DNA of 62,782 nt from an uncultured Arcanobacterium sp. (GCF_947253055.1 NZ_CAMXYE010000001.1:1-62782); one strand, 5' to 3'; shown: positions 1-9,442, counted from the stretch's first letter. The notes: generated from the sequence alone by a model not told the origin. Translations and numbers: made by a program.

Positions 1-81
1 GGCATGCGCCGTGGCTAAAAGCGGATTCACGTGCCCAGCTGTACCGCCACCGGCGAGAAGTACCGACAATTTTTCCCCCAT
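1..81 (-). CDS. murG: MurG, N-terminal fragment (cut by window edge)
   Basis: First 27 codons of the lipid II synthase MurG (UDP-GlcNAc transferase acting on lipid I at the inner face of the membrane). The fragment reads MGEKLSVLLAGGGTAGHVNP and continues in frame to the window edge. The glycine-rich GGGTAGH motif near the N-terminus is the donor-side loop typical of MurG. The ATG lies 2 nt after the ftsW stop, and an AGAGGA ribosome-binding site sits inside the ftsW end, so translation is probably coupled. Position directly after ftsW matches dcw clusters. Confidence 0.9.
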   Translation of the reverse strand, partial: MGEKLSVLLAGGGTAGHVNPLLATAHA

Positions 82-83
82 AG

Positions 84-1379
84 TTATCCTCTTTTCACCA
101 CTGATCTTTCTCGCAGTGCCAATTTGGCGCGAATTTTCAACTGGGGGCGCACTCCCGGGACGTCGAATCCACACGCAAATACTGCTCCTACCATTAGCAG
201 AGTGGCCAATAGCGAAGAGCCACCTTGCGATATAAATGGGAGAGGAATACCGAATACGGGAAGTAATCCCGTCACTACACACATATTCAGAAAAGCCTGC
301 CCGCAAATCCAGATAGCAGCCCCGACAGTGAGAAGTTGACCAAAACGGCTGGGTTGATTAACTATTAGCCGCAAGAAGCACCAACCGAGCATTAAGAAAA
401 GTAGAACGATGGTAAGAGTGCCGAAAAGCCCCAGTTCTTCTCCGATGACGGCGAAAATAAAATCCGTATGCGCTTCGCTGAGATCACGCCATTTTTCTTT
501 TCCGGCTCCGAGGCCTACGCCCGTCCAGCCGCCGCTTCCAAAGGCAAATTGGGCAAAATCGGACTGGGTAGGTTCATGAATATCGGGAGTGGTAAAGAGA
601 TTAGAAAAGTATTCAAAGACTCGGCGCAACCGGGAGGCCTTTAATGCCACCAGTACGCCTGCCAAACCAAAAACGGGCAGCATGGCAAATGCTAAATAGC
701 GGCTCTGCATTCCCGCTAGCCAAAACATTCCCACCCCGATGACTACGAAAATAATTCCGGTACCCATATCCCCTGGTAATACCACTAGCACTATCGCTGC
801 AATCATCCCGGCAACAGGAGAAATAAGATTATGATAATCGCCGCTGATGGCACTGCGTTTCATTTCTCCCAATACCCGCGCTAGCCAAATAATAGTGGCG
901 AATTTAAGGAATTCCGAGGGCTGAATTTGAATAGGCCCAAAGGCTAACCAATTTTTATTTCCGGCAACTTCTACGCCTACTAGAATCACTGCTAACTGTA
1001 ATAATAGGGCAGCTCCGAAAATAACATTGGATAATTTTTGTATTAGCGCAGCGCTCCCAAAGTGCTCCACGGCTAGAGCTCCGACGATGCCCATAACCGC
1101 CCAAGCAGTGTGCTTAATAGCTACGGAAAAAAGCGCTACTTCCCCGCCCGTTAAATCCACTAAGCGAATTGATCTAGCGGAAGTGGCGGAAAATACCATC
1201 AGCACTCCCATTACCAGCAATATGCTGACGATGATTCCCATCATAAGTAAAGACTGTTGAATAGCATCGCGCCGCCGGCGCTGCACATCGGTCAATTCCG
1301 GAGAAAAGGCAGAAGCAGAATTATCTACCGAAAGAGCAAGCGGAGAACGCGGGCGGAACTTTTTCCAAAATTTAGCCAT
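84..1379 (-). CDS. ftsW: FtsW, septal peptidoglycan polymerase (SEDS family)
   Basis: SEDS-family integral membrane glycosyltransferase that polymerises lipid II at the division septum together with the class B PBP FtsI. The 431-residue protein has a cytoplasmic N-terminus of about 45 residues, then about ten hydrophobic segments. Family motifs are visible: NKNWLAFGPIQIQPSEFLKF near residue 145 and ISQGGSSLL near the C-terminus. The start ATG overlaps the murD stop as TAATG, so the pair is translationally coupled. FtsW rather than RodA because of its place between murD and murG. Confidence 0.95.
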   Translation of the reverse strand: MAKFWKKFRPRSPLALSVDNSASAFSPELTDVQRRRRDAIQQSLLMMGIIVSILLVMGVLMVFSATSARSIRLVDLTGGEVALFSVAIKHTAWAVMGIVGALAVEHFGSAALIQKLSNVIFGAALLLQLAVILVGVEVAGNKNWLAFGPIQIQPSEFLKFATIIWLARVLGEMKRSAISGDYHNLISPVAGMIAAIVLVVLPGDMGTGIIFVVIGVGMFWLAGMQSRYLAFAMLPVFGLAGVLVALKASRLRRVFEYFSNLFTTPDIHEPTQSDFAQFAFGSGGWTGVGLGAGKEKWRDLSEAHTDFIFAVIGEELGLFGTLTIVLLFLMLGWCFLRLIVNQPSRFGQLLTVGAAIWICGQAFLNMCVVTGLLPVFGIPLPFISQGGSSLLATLLMVGAVFACGFDVPGVRPQLKIRAKLALRERSVVKRG

Positions 1380-2893
1380 TATGCCTGCTCTTTCCCAACT
1401 AGTTGGCGCACTTCTGCTTGAAATTGCCTCCCCCGCTCCGTATAGGAAGAGAATTGATCTAAAGAGGCACAGGCAGGAGCTAAGAGCACCGTAGCGCCAT
1501 TCTTTGCCAAATTGCGTGCAGCAGCTACAGCAGGGCGCATCGGATTTTCTGGCGCTGCAATATAGGTGATAGGAATTTCTAGATCAGCGAGAGCTTTTTT
1601 CCATGGCTCTTGGTCTTTTCCAATTACCACCACTCCAGCTAATCGAGATTTTTCGGCTTGTACTAATTCCGTAAAATCGGCTCCTTTAGCATCTCCACCT
1701 ACGATCCACACTATGGGTCTGCCAGCTTGGGCGGCCAAAGCCGCGCGTGCCGCATGCCCATTCGTGGCTTTCGAATCATCTACCCAGCAGATTCCTTCCC
1801 ATTCACCCACAATCTGCAGGCGATGAGGTTCTACCTGATATTTCTGCAAAGCGGCGCGAATACACTCCACTGGAACTCCGCCGGCGCGTGCCAAAGCTGC
1901 TGCCGCCAGTGCATCTTTTAGAAGATGGGGCGGGCACGGGCGCCCAGGAGTCAAATGAGCTAGATCGGCTAGCGAAAAAAGTTCCGCTGCTCCTTGGTAG
2001 GGGTCTTTCACGTAGGCTCTATCTACCGCTAAAATTTCTCCCGAGGCGGGATCACGCACGAGGCCAATCTCTCCAACTGCTGGAGCCTGCAGAGTATAGG
2101 CAATGCTCGGTGCGGCAGCAGTATCGGCCGTCTCGCGGAGCATTTGCTGCACGTCGCTATCTTCTTTCGGATAGATCCGGAATTTTTCTACCCGCTCGTA
2201 GATACGCGATTTAGCTTGCGCATAGGCAGCCAAATCTCCATGCCAGCTCAAATGATCAGCGGCAAGATTTAGACATACCGCTCCAGCTGGCGCCATTGTA
2301 TAGGTGGCAGCGAGTTGAAAAGACGACAGCTCTAAAGCGAAAGCGCGTACCGGCGTGGCCGGCAACTGAGAAACTGCTCCGATAGCTGGTAGTCCAATAT
2401 TACCTATTGCTGCTCCCCCGAAGCCCGCTTCCTCCAGCATGGCCGCCAACATGGTGACGGTAGTAGTTTTCCCATTTGTGCCGGTGACACAGAGCCACTG
2501 CGGATAACTGCCGTCGGCATTTTGGGCACGCAGCTGCCAAGCTAATTCAATTTCCGAACAAAGCGGAATATGGGCAGCGGCCAGTTTCTCCCACATCAGA
2601 CCCGTCTGCGCAAATGCAGGCGCAATTACCACTAGATCTGGCTGCCATTTAATAATAGCGGCAGCTAGAGCAGCTGGATCATCATTAGCGCCAGCCGTGA
2701 TATCTGGATTATTTTCTTGATACTTCTGTACTGCCGCAGCTTTCTGATCCCAGATACTCACCACTGCGCTAGTTTCTCGCTGCAGCACTTCTAGGCAAGC
2801 CGCTCCCGATACTCCCATACCGAGAATGGCTATTTTTTTATTTGCGAAAGCGGCCGCCCCCGGAATTACACTGTTCACTGTTGCGCCAACCAT
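1379..2893 (-). CDS. murD: MurD, UDP-MurNAc-L-alanine:D-glutamate ligase
   Basis: Cytoplasmic Mur ligase that adds D-glutamate to UDP-MurNAc-L-Ala. A Rossmann-like GMGVSG motif lies near residue 26 and the ATP-binding GTNGKTT loop at about 138-144. The central ligase and C-terminal domains (DDSKATN, WIVGGDAKG) follow. 504 residues, slightly longer than most MurD. The ATG at 2893 overlaps the end of mraY by 19 nt; a GTG at 2878, overlapping the mraY stop as GTGA, would give a protein five residues shorter and is equally plausible. Neither has a strong ribosome-binding site. Confidence 0.95.
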   Translation of the reverse strand: MVGATVNSVIPGAAAFANKKIAILGMGVSGAACLEVLQRETSAVVSIWDQKAAAVQKYQENNPDITAGANDDPAALAAAIIKWQPDLVVIAPAFAQTGLMWEKLAAAHIPLCSEIELAWQLRAQNADGSYPQWLCVTGTNGKTTTVTMLAAMLEEAGFGGAAIGNIGLPAIGAVSQLPATPVRAFALELSSFQLAATYTMAPAGAVCLNLAADHLSWHGDLAAYAQAKSRIYERVEKFRIYPKEDSDVQQMLRETADTAAAPSIAYTLQAPAVGEIGLVRDPASGEILAVDRAYVKDPYQGAAELFSLADLAHLTPGRPCPPHLLKDALAAAALARAGGVPVECIRAALQKYQVEPHRLQIVGEWEGICWVDDSKATNGHAARAALAAQAGRPIVWIVGGDAKGADFTELVQAEKSRLAGVVVIGKDQEPWKKALADLEIPITYIAAPENPMRPAVAAARNLAKNGATVLLAPACASLDQFSSYTERGRQFQAEVRQLVGKEQA

Positions 2894-3960
2894 TCACCGT
2901 AGAAGAGCCCCAGACCCGCCGCGGCTAGCAACATTTCAATTAGCCAAAAACGCACTACGATTGTGACTTCTTTCCAACCTTTTAATTCAAAATGATGGTG
3001 CAGAGGCGCCATTTTGAAAACTCTTTTTCCGGTGGATTTGAAATAACTTATTTGAATGACGTCAGAAAATACGATTATTACAAATAGGCCACCTAAGAAA
3101 ATTGCCAATACTTCCGTCTGGGTAAGAATAGAGAGCCCGGCAAAAGCACCGCCTAAAGCTAGGGAGCCAGTATCACCCATAAAAATTTGCGCCGGAGAAG
3201 TATTGTGCCAGAGAAAGCCGAGGCAGGCTCCCACTAGGGCCGCACAGATAATGGCTAAATCGCGCGGATCGCGCACATCGTAGCAACCCGGATCGGGATT
3301 GACGACCGATTGGCAAGATTGATACGACTGCCAGATAGTGATTATGGCATAGGAGCCAAAAGCGATAGCTGAAGCTCCCGCTGCTAAACCGTCGAGACCG
3401 TCGGTGAGATTTACGGCGTTAGACCAAGCGGTAATGAGAAAATTTGACCAAAGTACGAAGAGGACAATCCCGATTACGATTCCCAAAAAAGCTAAATCTA
3501 GCCTTGTGTCGCGCACAATCGAGATACTGGTGGTAGCGGGGGTGCGATGAAAATTATTGGGAAATTGCAGAGCGGCAATTGCAAAAGAGACACCAACTAT
3601 TCCTTGCCCGATTATTTTCGCCATCGGCGTCAAACCCAAGGAGCGCTCTTTGCGCACTTTCGTGAAATCGTCTAAAAAGCCGATTAGTCCCATGCCGGCG
3701 AGCAAGTAAATCAGAAGCCACCCGGTGACGTGCGGCGCTCTTCCTACCACGAGATTACCCGTGAGGTAACCCGTAATAGCCGCAAAAATAATTATTACTC
3801 CTCCCATCGTGGGAGTGCCGCGTTTAGTGAAATGACTAGTGGGGCCGTCTTCTCGAATAAACTGCCCATAGGAACGCCGCCGCAGATAGCGGACGAAAAG
3901 CGGCGTGCCAAAAAGCGTAATCAGTAACGCTATTGCTGCTGCCACTAGTACGGAAAGCAT
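2875..3960 (-). CDS. mraY: MraY, phospho-MurNAc-pentapeptide transferase
   Basis: Integral membrane enzyme that transfers phospho-MurNAc-pentapeptide to undecaprenyl phosphate, forming lipid I. 361 residues with about ten hydrophobic segments. Catalytic signatures are present: FLDDFTK near residue 95, NAVNLTDGLDG at about 181-191, and the histidine-rich PLHHHFE motif near residue 325. The ATG directly follows the murF stop (TAA-ATG), with GAAGAGG upstream as the probable ribosome-binding site. Confidence 0.97.
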   Translation of the reverse strand: MLSVLVAAAIALLITLFGTPLFVRYLRRRSYGQFIREDGPTSHFTKRGTPTMGGVIIIFAAITGYLTGNLVVGRAPHVTGWLLIYLLAGMGLIGFLDDFTKVRKERSLGLTPMAKIIGQGIVGVSFAIAALQFPNNFHRTPATTSISIVRDTRLDLAFLGIVIGIVLFVLWSNFLITAWSNAVNLTDGLDGLAAGASAIAFGSYAIITIWQSYQSCQSVVNPDPGCYDVRDPRDLAIICAALVGACLGFLWHNTSPAQIFMGDTGSLALGGAFAGLSILTQTEVLAIFLGGLFVIIVFSDVIQISYFKSTGKRVFKMAPLHHHFELKGWKEVTIVVRFWLIEMLLAAAGLGLFYGEWLAQQ

Positions 3961-5415
3961 TTACACACCCTCTTCGCTAAGCGCATCGGCTATTTTCCAG
4001 ATGCCTGATCCATTAGAACCCTTCAATAAGATTACGTCACCACTGCAGCTTTCGGCGCTAAGCAAGGCTCGCGCCTCCGTGCCATCTGCACATAATTTTA
4101 CTTCTACTCCGGCTTGAGCAGCACTTTCAGCCAGTAATCGCATATCTGTATTTTCCCCCACCGCGTAGAGCACAGCTACTTTCTCCGCGCCGAGTAAGGA
4201 ACCAATTTTTTTATGCTCTACGCCGCTCTCTTCACCCAGCTCCAACATAGCTCCGAGCACTGCTATTTTGCGCCGCGCGCCTGCTATATCACTTAGAGCA
4301 AGTATTGCCGCAGTGAGCGAATCGGGGTTGGCGTTATAGGAATCATCAATAATAGTAATATCCCCAATTTCCTGCACATCCATCCGGTGCCGGCTCGCTG
4401 GAAAAGCAGTAGAAAGCCGCTCCGCAATTTTTTCCGGAGAAATTCCCAGTTGATAGGCAGCGCTAGCGGCCGCCAGCGCATTATTTATATGATGAATTCC
4501 GATGAGCTGTAGATTTACTGGCGCATTTCCACTGGGAGTATGGAGCAAAAATGCAGCTCGCCCACCGTTATTTTTAATATCACTCGCATATATCAGCGCC
4601 GACCCATCTTTTACCCCGTATGGGACTTGCCCGGCATTCTTTCCTCCGCCTTGCGCAGAGAAGAAACATACCGGCACGGGGGAATTCTGCGCCATAGCTG
4701 CTACTCGTTTATCGTCGGCATTTAAGATGGCGATTCCGCCGGGGCGAATGCCTGAAAGCATCTCCGCTTTGGCCGCAGCTACTTTTTCGATTCCCCCAAA
4801 CTCTCCTAAATGTGCGCGCGCCACCGCCAACACCATGCCAATATCAGGAGGTGCAATATGCGTCAGGTAGGCAATATTTCCAGCTCTATCTGCACCCATT
4901 TCTAAAACTAACGTAGCAGTAGTGGCATCGGCACTCAGTACGGTAAGCGGCAAGCCGAGCTCATTATTAAAAGATCCGGGCGGAGCCACCACTGGGCCCC
5001 GCTCTTGCAGCAAATTCGCCAATAAATCTTTTGTAGTAGTCTTGCCGACTGAACCAGTAACCGCCACCACCTGCAAATTTGGATTCTTTTTCCGGAGCTG
5101 CACCAAAGAGTATTGCGCTATTTTTCCAATGGCGAGTAGCGGATCTGCCACTTCAATAATGTGCGCAGCACTGGCTCCTCCGGCGCAAGCAGCTTCTTTA
5201 TTAGCGCTAAGTACTGCCACCGCTCCCCGCGCCAGCGCATCACCCGCAAACTGGTTACCGTCTACGCGCGCTCCGGGCAAAGCAATAAATAGATCGCCTT
5301 TTTTTACAAGGCGGTTATCACTAGCTACTCCGCAGACTTCCAAGCAGGAATTTTCGCTACTTCCCAGCTTTCCATCGCAAATAGCAGCTACCTGAGCAAT
5401 ACTGATTGGCAGCAA
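3961..5415 (-). CDS. murF: MurF, UDP-MurNAc-tripeptide:D-Ala-D-Ala ligase
   Basis: Last cytoplasmic Mur ligase, adding D-Ala-D-Ala to the UDP-MurNAc-tripeptide. The ATP loop TGSVGKTTT lies at residues 120-128, ELGLP and MGADRAG follow, and DSYNANPDS is seen in the C-terminal half. It starts with TTG at 5415, preceded by GGGGGA. It lies only 8 nt after ftsI, whereas murE normally sits between these two genes. It is MurF rather than MurE because of the DSYNANPDS region and the N-terminal MurF-like substrate domain (DNRLVKKGDLF, ALPGARVDG). Confidence 0.95.
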   Translation of the reverse strand: MLPISIAQVAAICDGKLGSSENSCLEVCGVASDNRLVKKGDLFIALPGARVDGNQFAGDALARGAVAVLSANKEAACAGGASAAHIIEVADPLLAIGKIAQYSLVQLRKKNPNLQVVAVTGSVGKTTTKDLLANLLQERGPVVAPPGSFNNELGLPLTVLSADATTATLVLEMGADRAGNIAYLTHIAPPDIGMVLAVARAHLGEFGGIEKVAAAKAEMLSGIRPGGIAILNADDKRVAAMAQNSPVPVCFFSAQGGGKNAGQVPYGVKDGSALIYASDIKNNGGRAAFLLHTPSGNAPVNLQLIGIHHINNALAAASAAYQLGISPEKIAERLSTAFPASRHRMDVQEIGDITIIDDSYNANPDSLTAAILALSDIAGARRKIAVLGAMLELGEESGVEHKKIGSLLGAEKVAVLYAVGENTDMRLLAESAAQAGVEVKLCADGTEARALLSAESCSGDVILLKGSNGSGIWKIADALSEEGV

Positions 5416-5423
5416 TTTTCCCC

Positions 5424-7304
5424 CTATTCTCCCTCTAACCAGGGATACTTATAGAGCGGAACTGCCGAAGGCGGCACTTTCAGCTGCCGCATTGCAAATT
5501 TGGAGACTTCAGCGAATACCGGAGCCGCGATTACACCACCATAAGCAGGCAAATTGTGGGTATAGACGACTACTGCCACCGCAATGCGCGGATTTTCGGC
5601 CGGCACTACCCCCGCGAAAGTGCCGACAAGAGCAGCAGTCTTTCCGGCCGAATTAAGCACCTGCGCTGTTCCCGTCTTTCCTGCTACGTTATAGCCAGGC
5701 ACTTTTGCCAAGGGGCCGGTAGAGCCTTTCTGCGTCACCCCTTGCATCATTTTTATTAACTGATCAGCTGCTTCGGGCGTAATTACCTGTTTCTTTTCCG
5801 CCAATTTCTGCGGAATAAGCTGCCCATCTTTATCGTAGACTCCGTCTACAATATGAACTGGATTCTTTACTCCTTTACTCCCCGCTATCGAAGCTACCTG
5901 CGCTAATTGCAGCGGCGTCACCGCATAGGCCTGACCAAACATAGTGGTGTAATTAGTGCGGCGATCCCACTGCGTATATGGATTGAGTAAACCCGGTTCT
6001 TCTGCGGGTAACTCCACACCGGTCTTTTGCCCCAGCCCAAAAGCCGAAAGATATTTATAACGAGTTTCGGTAGGTACAAGCGAACCCACCTGCACTAATC
6101 CCGTATTGTAGGATTTCGCCATCAAACCCGCTGCCGTCATTCGCTCCGTAGGATGCCCCGAATCATCGGTAATAGTTTCTCCATCCGGAGTGGTATAGGC
6201 ATAAGGAGCGTTAAATACGGAAAGCGGCGTAATTTTTTGCTCATTTAAGGCCGTGGCATAGGTAATTATTTTTCCGGTAGAGCCCGGCTCCACCACCGAG
6301 CTAACTGCCCGAGAGCCCCATTTATCTGGACTTTTATTTTCACTATTGCCTGGATCTTGGTTTCCACTATCCGCCATGGCGAGAATACGGCCCGTGCCTA
6401 TTTCTAGCACTACCGCACTTCCCCACACCGCACCAAACTTACGTACAGAATCATTTACCGCTTGTTCAGCTGCATACTGTAAATCACGGTCGATAGTGAG
6501 CTGCACTTTACCGCCATTTACTGCCGGAGTTTCTTTCTTCTCTGCCTGCGGGAAAATAGTGCCATCTGGCCCCACTTCTACCGTAAGTTTTCCATCTGTA
6601 CCAGCGAGAATATCGTTATACTTCTGTTCAATTCCCGCCTGTCCTTGCGGAAGTGGATTCTCAGTAGTCTGCCCCAGAAATCCGAGAATTGAACTCGCCA
6701 CACTGCCGCTCGGGTAGATGCGCTCCATATAGCGCTCGGGGAATATTCCGTGGATATTCAGATCGCTTACGGTTTTCCATTCTTCGGGAGTGAGCCCTTT
6801 GGCTAATAGACGCCACTGGTCTTTCTTTTCTCCCCCCAGCAAAATGCCACCCAATTCAGCTTGGTCGCGTTTCAGTAGCGGAGCTAATTTTGCTGCAGCC
6901 GCCGCGGCTCCACCATTTATTGCTTTTCCCTCGTCATCGTATTCCACATAATCGGCAATGGCTTGCTGATCTACCCGCACATTGTAGCGCGGCTCCGAAG
7001 TGGCGAGCACTGCCCCGTTCGCATCTAAAATATCTCCACGTTTTGCTTCTTGCTCGTAGGAACGCGTGCGAAAAGTACTGGCTACCCCCTGCAAAGTATC
7101 GGCTTTTACCACCTGGAGAAAAAATAGCCGCAACACCAGCAAAGCCACTGTAATCAAAACAACGACGATTATGAGGCGCATGCGATGATTAGTGAAAGCG
7201 CGCGCCAAACGCACATCGTGCACTTGCCGCTCCGCATATTCGCTAGACACCGCAGCGCGCTTTTTCGACGTAGCATCTGGGTGCGAGCTATTAAATACCT
7301 CCAT
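5424..7304 (-). CDS. ftsI: FtsI/PBP3, septal class B penicillin-binding protein
   Basis: Transpeptidase that cross-links septal peptidoglycan, anchored in the membrane and active outside it. One N-terminal membrane helix (about 42-66) follows a cytoplasmic tail; then the PBP dimerisation domain (RGDILDANGAVLATS), and the transpeptidase domain with STGK (catalytic Ser), SYN and KTGTA motifs in the expected order. 626 residues; no PASTA repeats at the C-terminus. ATG at 7304 with a GGAGGT-type site. Stop is 8 nt from murF. Confidence 0.95.
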   Translation of the reverse strand: MEVFNSSHPDATSKKRAAVSSEYAERQVHDVRLARAFTNHRMRLIIVVVLITVALLVLRLFFLQVVKADTLQGVASTFRTRSYEQEAKRGDILDANGAVLATSEPRYNVRVDQQAIADYVEYDDEGKAINGGAAAAAAKLAPLLKRDQAELGGILLGGEKKDQWRLLAKGLTPEEWKTVSDLNIHGIFPERYMERIYPSGSVASSILGFLGQTTENPLPQGQAGIEQKYNDILAGTDGKLTVEVGPDGTIFPQAEKKETPAVNGGKVQLTIDRDLQYAAEQAVNDSVRKFGAVWGSAVVLEIGTGRILAMADSGNQDPGNSENKSPDKWGSRAVSSVVEPGSTGKIITYATALNEQKITPLSVFNAPYAYTTPDGETITDDSGHPTERMTAAGLMAKSYNTGLVQVGSLVPTETRYKYLSAFGLGQKTGVELPAEEPGLLNPYTQWDRRTNYTTMFGQAYAVTPLQLAQVASIAGSKGVKNPVHIVDGVYDKDGQLIPQKLAEKKQVITPEAADQLIKMMQGVTQKGSTGPLAKVPGYNVAGKTGTAQVLNSAGKTAALVGTFAGVVPAENPRIAVAVVVYTHNLPAYGGVIAAPVFAEVSKFAMRQLKVPPSAVPLYKYPWLEGE

Positions 7305-7315
7305 ATGCGCCTCTA

Positions 7316-7714
7316 TCAGTCAGATTTAGTTGTACTATCGGCGATAGTGCCCGTCTCAAGATTAAGATAGCGCATTTCCGTAGCTGGTTTCATGCCGAGT
7401 TTAGTGGCATTTTCGCTCAGCTTATCGGGGCTAGATAGCCCGATTAGTTCTCCTTCTAGAGTATTAATATGAGTATCAGCTTCGTCTAGCTCCACTTTTA
7501 AGCTCTTTAATTCATAGGCGCCCTGCACTAGCAAAGTATTCAGAGAAAAAGCCAGAATAATTGAGGTTAAGAGTATGGCACCGCAAATAATTAGCGTACC
7601 GAAGAATGTGCGCGACGGAGCAGGGCTAGCTACCACCTGCAATCCGGGAGCAGAAATAATGGGCCGAGATTGAGGGGCGCGCAGCTGCTGGGCAGTAGAG
7701 TTTGCGGCGTTCAT
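7316..7714 (-). CDS. FtsL/DivIC-like division membrane protein
   Basis: 132-residue bitopic protein: about 35 cytoplasmic residues, one membrane helix (about 38-62), then a short coiled-coil (ELKSLKVELDEADTHINTLE) and an SSPDKLSENATKLGM segment typical of FtsL/FtsB-like proteins. The position between rsmH and ftsI is that of ftsL, which helps recruit and activate FtsW-FtsI. The start overlaps the rsmH stop as ATGA. The family assignment rests on topology and context, because these proteins share little sequence. Confidence 0.8.
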   Translation of the reverse strand: MNAANSTAQQLRAPQSRPIISAPGLQVVASPAPSRTFFGTLIICGAILLTSIILAFSLNTLLVQGAYELKSLKVELDEADTHINTLEGELIGLSSPDKLSENATKLGMKPATEMRYLNLETGTIADSTTKSD

Positions 7715-8733
7715 TTATTTTCTCCCTTATTAGACGCCCCTAAAGAAGCGCAATCTGGTATTTCTCTGATTAGCTGCACTGCCCGCAGACGCACCGATGC
7801 AGCCCGCGGATTAGCAGCGATTTCGGCGGAGGAAGCCTTTTGCGCTCCCCGCACTAAAGCCTGTAAATAGGGTTGATCCTCAGCGAGCTCTACCGGTAAA
7901 CCAGTCGGAGTGCGCGAGCGCAAACCCTGAGCAAAAATTTGCTTCACGATTCGATCTTCTAGAGACTGATAAGACTCCACTACCAGCCGCCCCTCCAGAG
8001 CTAAAGACCGAAGAGCTGCCGGAATTGCCTGGGAAAGTATCTGCAATTCATTGTTGACGGCGATACGAATAGCTTGGAAAGATCTTTTTGCCGGATTGCC
8101 GCCGCGCCGGCGGGCGGGGGCTGGTATGGCAGCGCGAATTATCTCCACTAGCTGCGCAGTGCTCTGTAAAGGGACGGAAGTACGCGCACGGATAATTGCC
8201 CGCGCAATCCGCCCAGCATACTTTTCTTCTCCGTACTCACGGAGAATTCGACTCAATTCCGCTTCCTCTACCTCTGCCAATAAAGACGCCGCCGTCATCT
8301 CCTGCTCCGGATTCATGCGCATATCCAAGGGGGCATCTTGTGCATAAGAAAATCCCCGCTCCGCGGCATCTATTTGCAAGGAGGAAACTCCCAAATCGAA
8401 TAGAATTCCTTGCACCTTCCCAGCTGTGCCGTAGGTGCTAGCTACTTCTCCGATTTCGTCATACGTGGCATGCACGGCTTGAAAACGCTCTTCAAAAGGC
8501 TGCAGCCGCTGCGTAGCCAACTCTATGGCCTGCGTATCGCGATCTATGCCGATTACTTTTACCTGCGGGCAAGCACGCAAAATTGCTTCGGTATGACCAC
8601 CTAAACCGAGTGTGGCATCGATCAAAACTGAATTCTCTGCCTGTAAAGCAGGAGCTAATAGTTCTACGCAGGTGGCGGAGAGTACCGGAGTGTGCAAATC
8701 TGCTGGAGACGCAGAAAGTAATGCTTCCCTCAC
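7711..8733 (-). CDS. rsmH: RsmH, 16S rRNA (cytosine1402-N4)-methyltransferase
   Basis: SAM-dependent enzyme that methylates N4 of C1402 in 16S rRNA. Family motifs: HTPVL at the N-terminus, DATLGLGGHTEAIL (SAM loop), GILFDLGVSS, RGFSYAQDAPLDMRM and AFQAIRIAVN-like SFQAIRIAVNNE. I chose the GTG at 8733, which has GAGAGG 7 nt upstream and gives 340 residues. A TTG at 8808 would add 25 residues of Ser/Lys-rich sequence without a convincing ribosome-binding site. The 3' end overlaps the ftsL-like gene by 4 nt. Confidence 0.93.
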   Translation of the reverse strand: MREALLSASPADLHTPVLSATCVELLAPALQAENSVLIDATLGLGGHTEAILRACPQVKVIGIDRDTQAIELATQRLQPFEERFQAVHATYDEIGEVASTYGTAGKVQGILFDLGVSSLQIDAAERGFSYAQDAPLDMRMNPEQEMTAASLLAEVEEAELSRILREYGEEKYAGRIARAIIRARTSVPLQSTAQLVEIIRAAIPAPARRRGGNPAKRSFQAIRIAVNNELQILSQAIPAALRSLALEGRLVVESYQSLEDRIVKQIFAQGLRSRTPTGLPVELAEDQPYLQALVRGAQKASSAEIAANPRAASVRLRAVQLIREIPDCASLGASNKGENK

Positions 8734-8830
8734 GGCTTTTCCTCTCTTTTTACCACTAGGAACACTAGATTTCCCACCACTTTCGGAAATCGGGGAATAA
8801 TCTCCCAAAGTAGTGAGGAATCTAATGCTC

Positions 8831-9262
8831 CTAGAAAACTCCTGGTATTAGCTCTTCTTCCCTATCTGCAAATTCGGCCTCATTCCCCTCTAGGTAGGCT
8901 TCCCAAGCCTGCTGATCCCAAATTTCTACTCGTTCTCCGGAACCGATTACGGCTAAATCTTTTTCTAAGCCCGCATATTCACGCAGATTCACCGGTAAAT
9001 TTATACGCCCTTGTTTATCCGGAATTTGATCACTAGCTCCAGATAGAAATACCCGCCCGTAGGCCCGTACTTCCTTAGAAGTGAAAGGAGCCTGCTGGAG
9101 CTTAGCCAGAATCTCGGTAAAAGTATTGAGTGGAAATACGTATAAGCAATGCTCCTGCCCGCGCGTCACCACTAAACCAGAAGCGAGTTGCGAACGGAAT
9201 TTGGCAGGGAGGATTAAGCGCCCTTTATCGTCTAAACGCGGCTCGTACGTGCCTAGAAACAC
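8831..9262 (-). CDS. mraZ: MraZ, transcriptional regulator of the dcw cluster
   Basis: 143-residue protein with two SpoVT/AbrB-like halves, each carrying the family pattern: DDKGRLILPAKFR near the N-terminus and DKQGRINLPVNLR in the second half. MraZ binds repeated TGG-type boxes in its own promoter and represses the dcw operon. Start is GTG at 9262 with GGGAGGT as ribosome-binding site. An acidic C-terminal tail (EADR-type, ending EEELIPGVF) is usual for actinobacterial forms. First gene of the cluster. Confidence 0.95.
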   Translation of the reverse strand: MFLGTYEPRLDDKGRLILPAKFRSQLASGLVVTRGQEHCLYVFPLNTFTEILAKLQQAPFTSKEVRAYGRVFLSGASDQIPDKQGRINLPVNLREYAGLEKDLAVIGSGERVEIWDQQAWEAYLEGNEAEFADREEELIPGVF

Positions 9263-9289
9263 TATCCACCTCCCATTCCTTTTACAGAT

Positions 9290-9328
9290 AACTCCATTTT
9301 ACCCCACTTTGCGCCACATGCAAGTCAA
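9290..9328 (-). promoter_or_regulatory. dcw promoter with overlapping MraZ operator
   Basis: On the minus strand a TTGCAT (-35, 9318-9323) and TAAAAT (-10, 9296-9301) are separated by 16 nt. Three TGG cores lie at exact 10-bp spacing over this promoter: plus-strand CCA at 9294-9296, 9304-9306 and 9314-9316. Known MraZ operators consist of TGGGN-type direct repeats with a 10-bp period. The overlap with the promoter suggests autorepression. Promoter hexamers are predictions. Confidence 0.72.
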
Positions 9329-9442
9329 AAATGCCTTTTACTTCAAAAGATTATGGCTATATCTCAAGGGAAAATACGGTGGAGGGAATTTTTGAGATTT
9401 AGGGCAAATTTGGGGAATATTTAGAATATCCCGCTCCGCACT

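Noticed and set aside
4922..5395. Plus-strand frame of 157 codons inside murF
   Set aside because: Antisense shadow with no protein features.
8734..8830. Second MraZ operator between mraZ and rsmH
   Set aside because: GTGG motifs occur but not at a 10-bp period.
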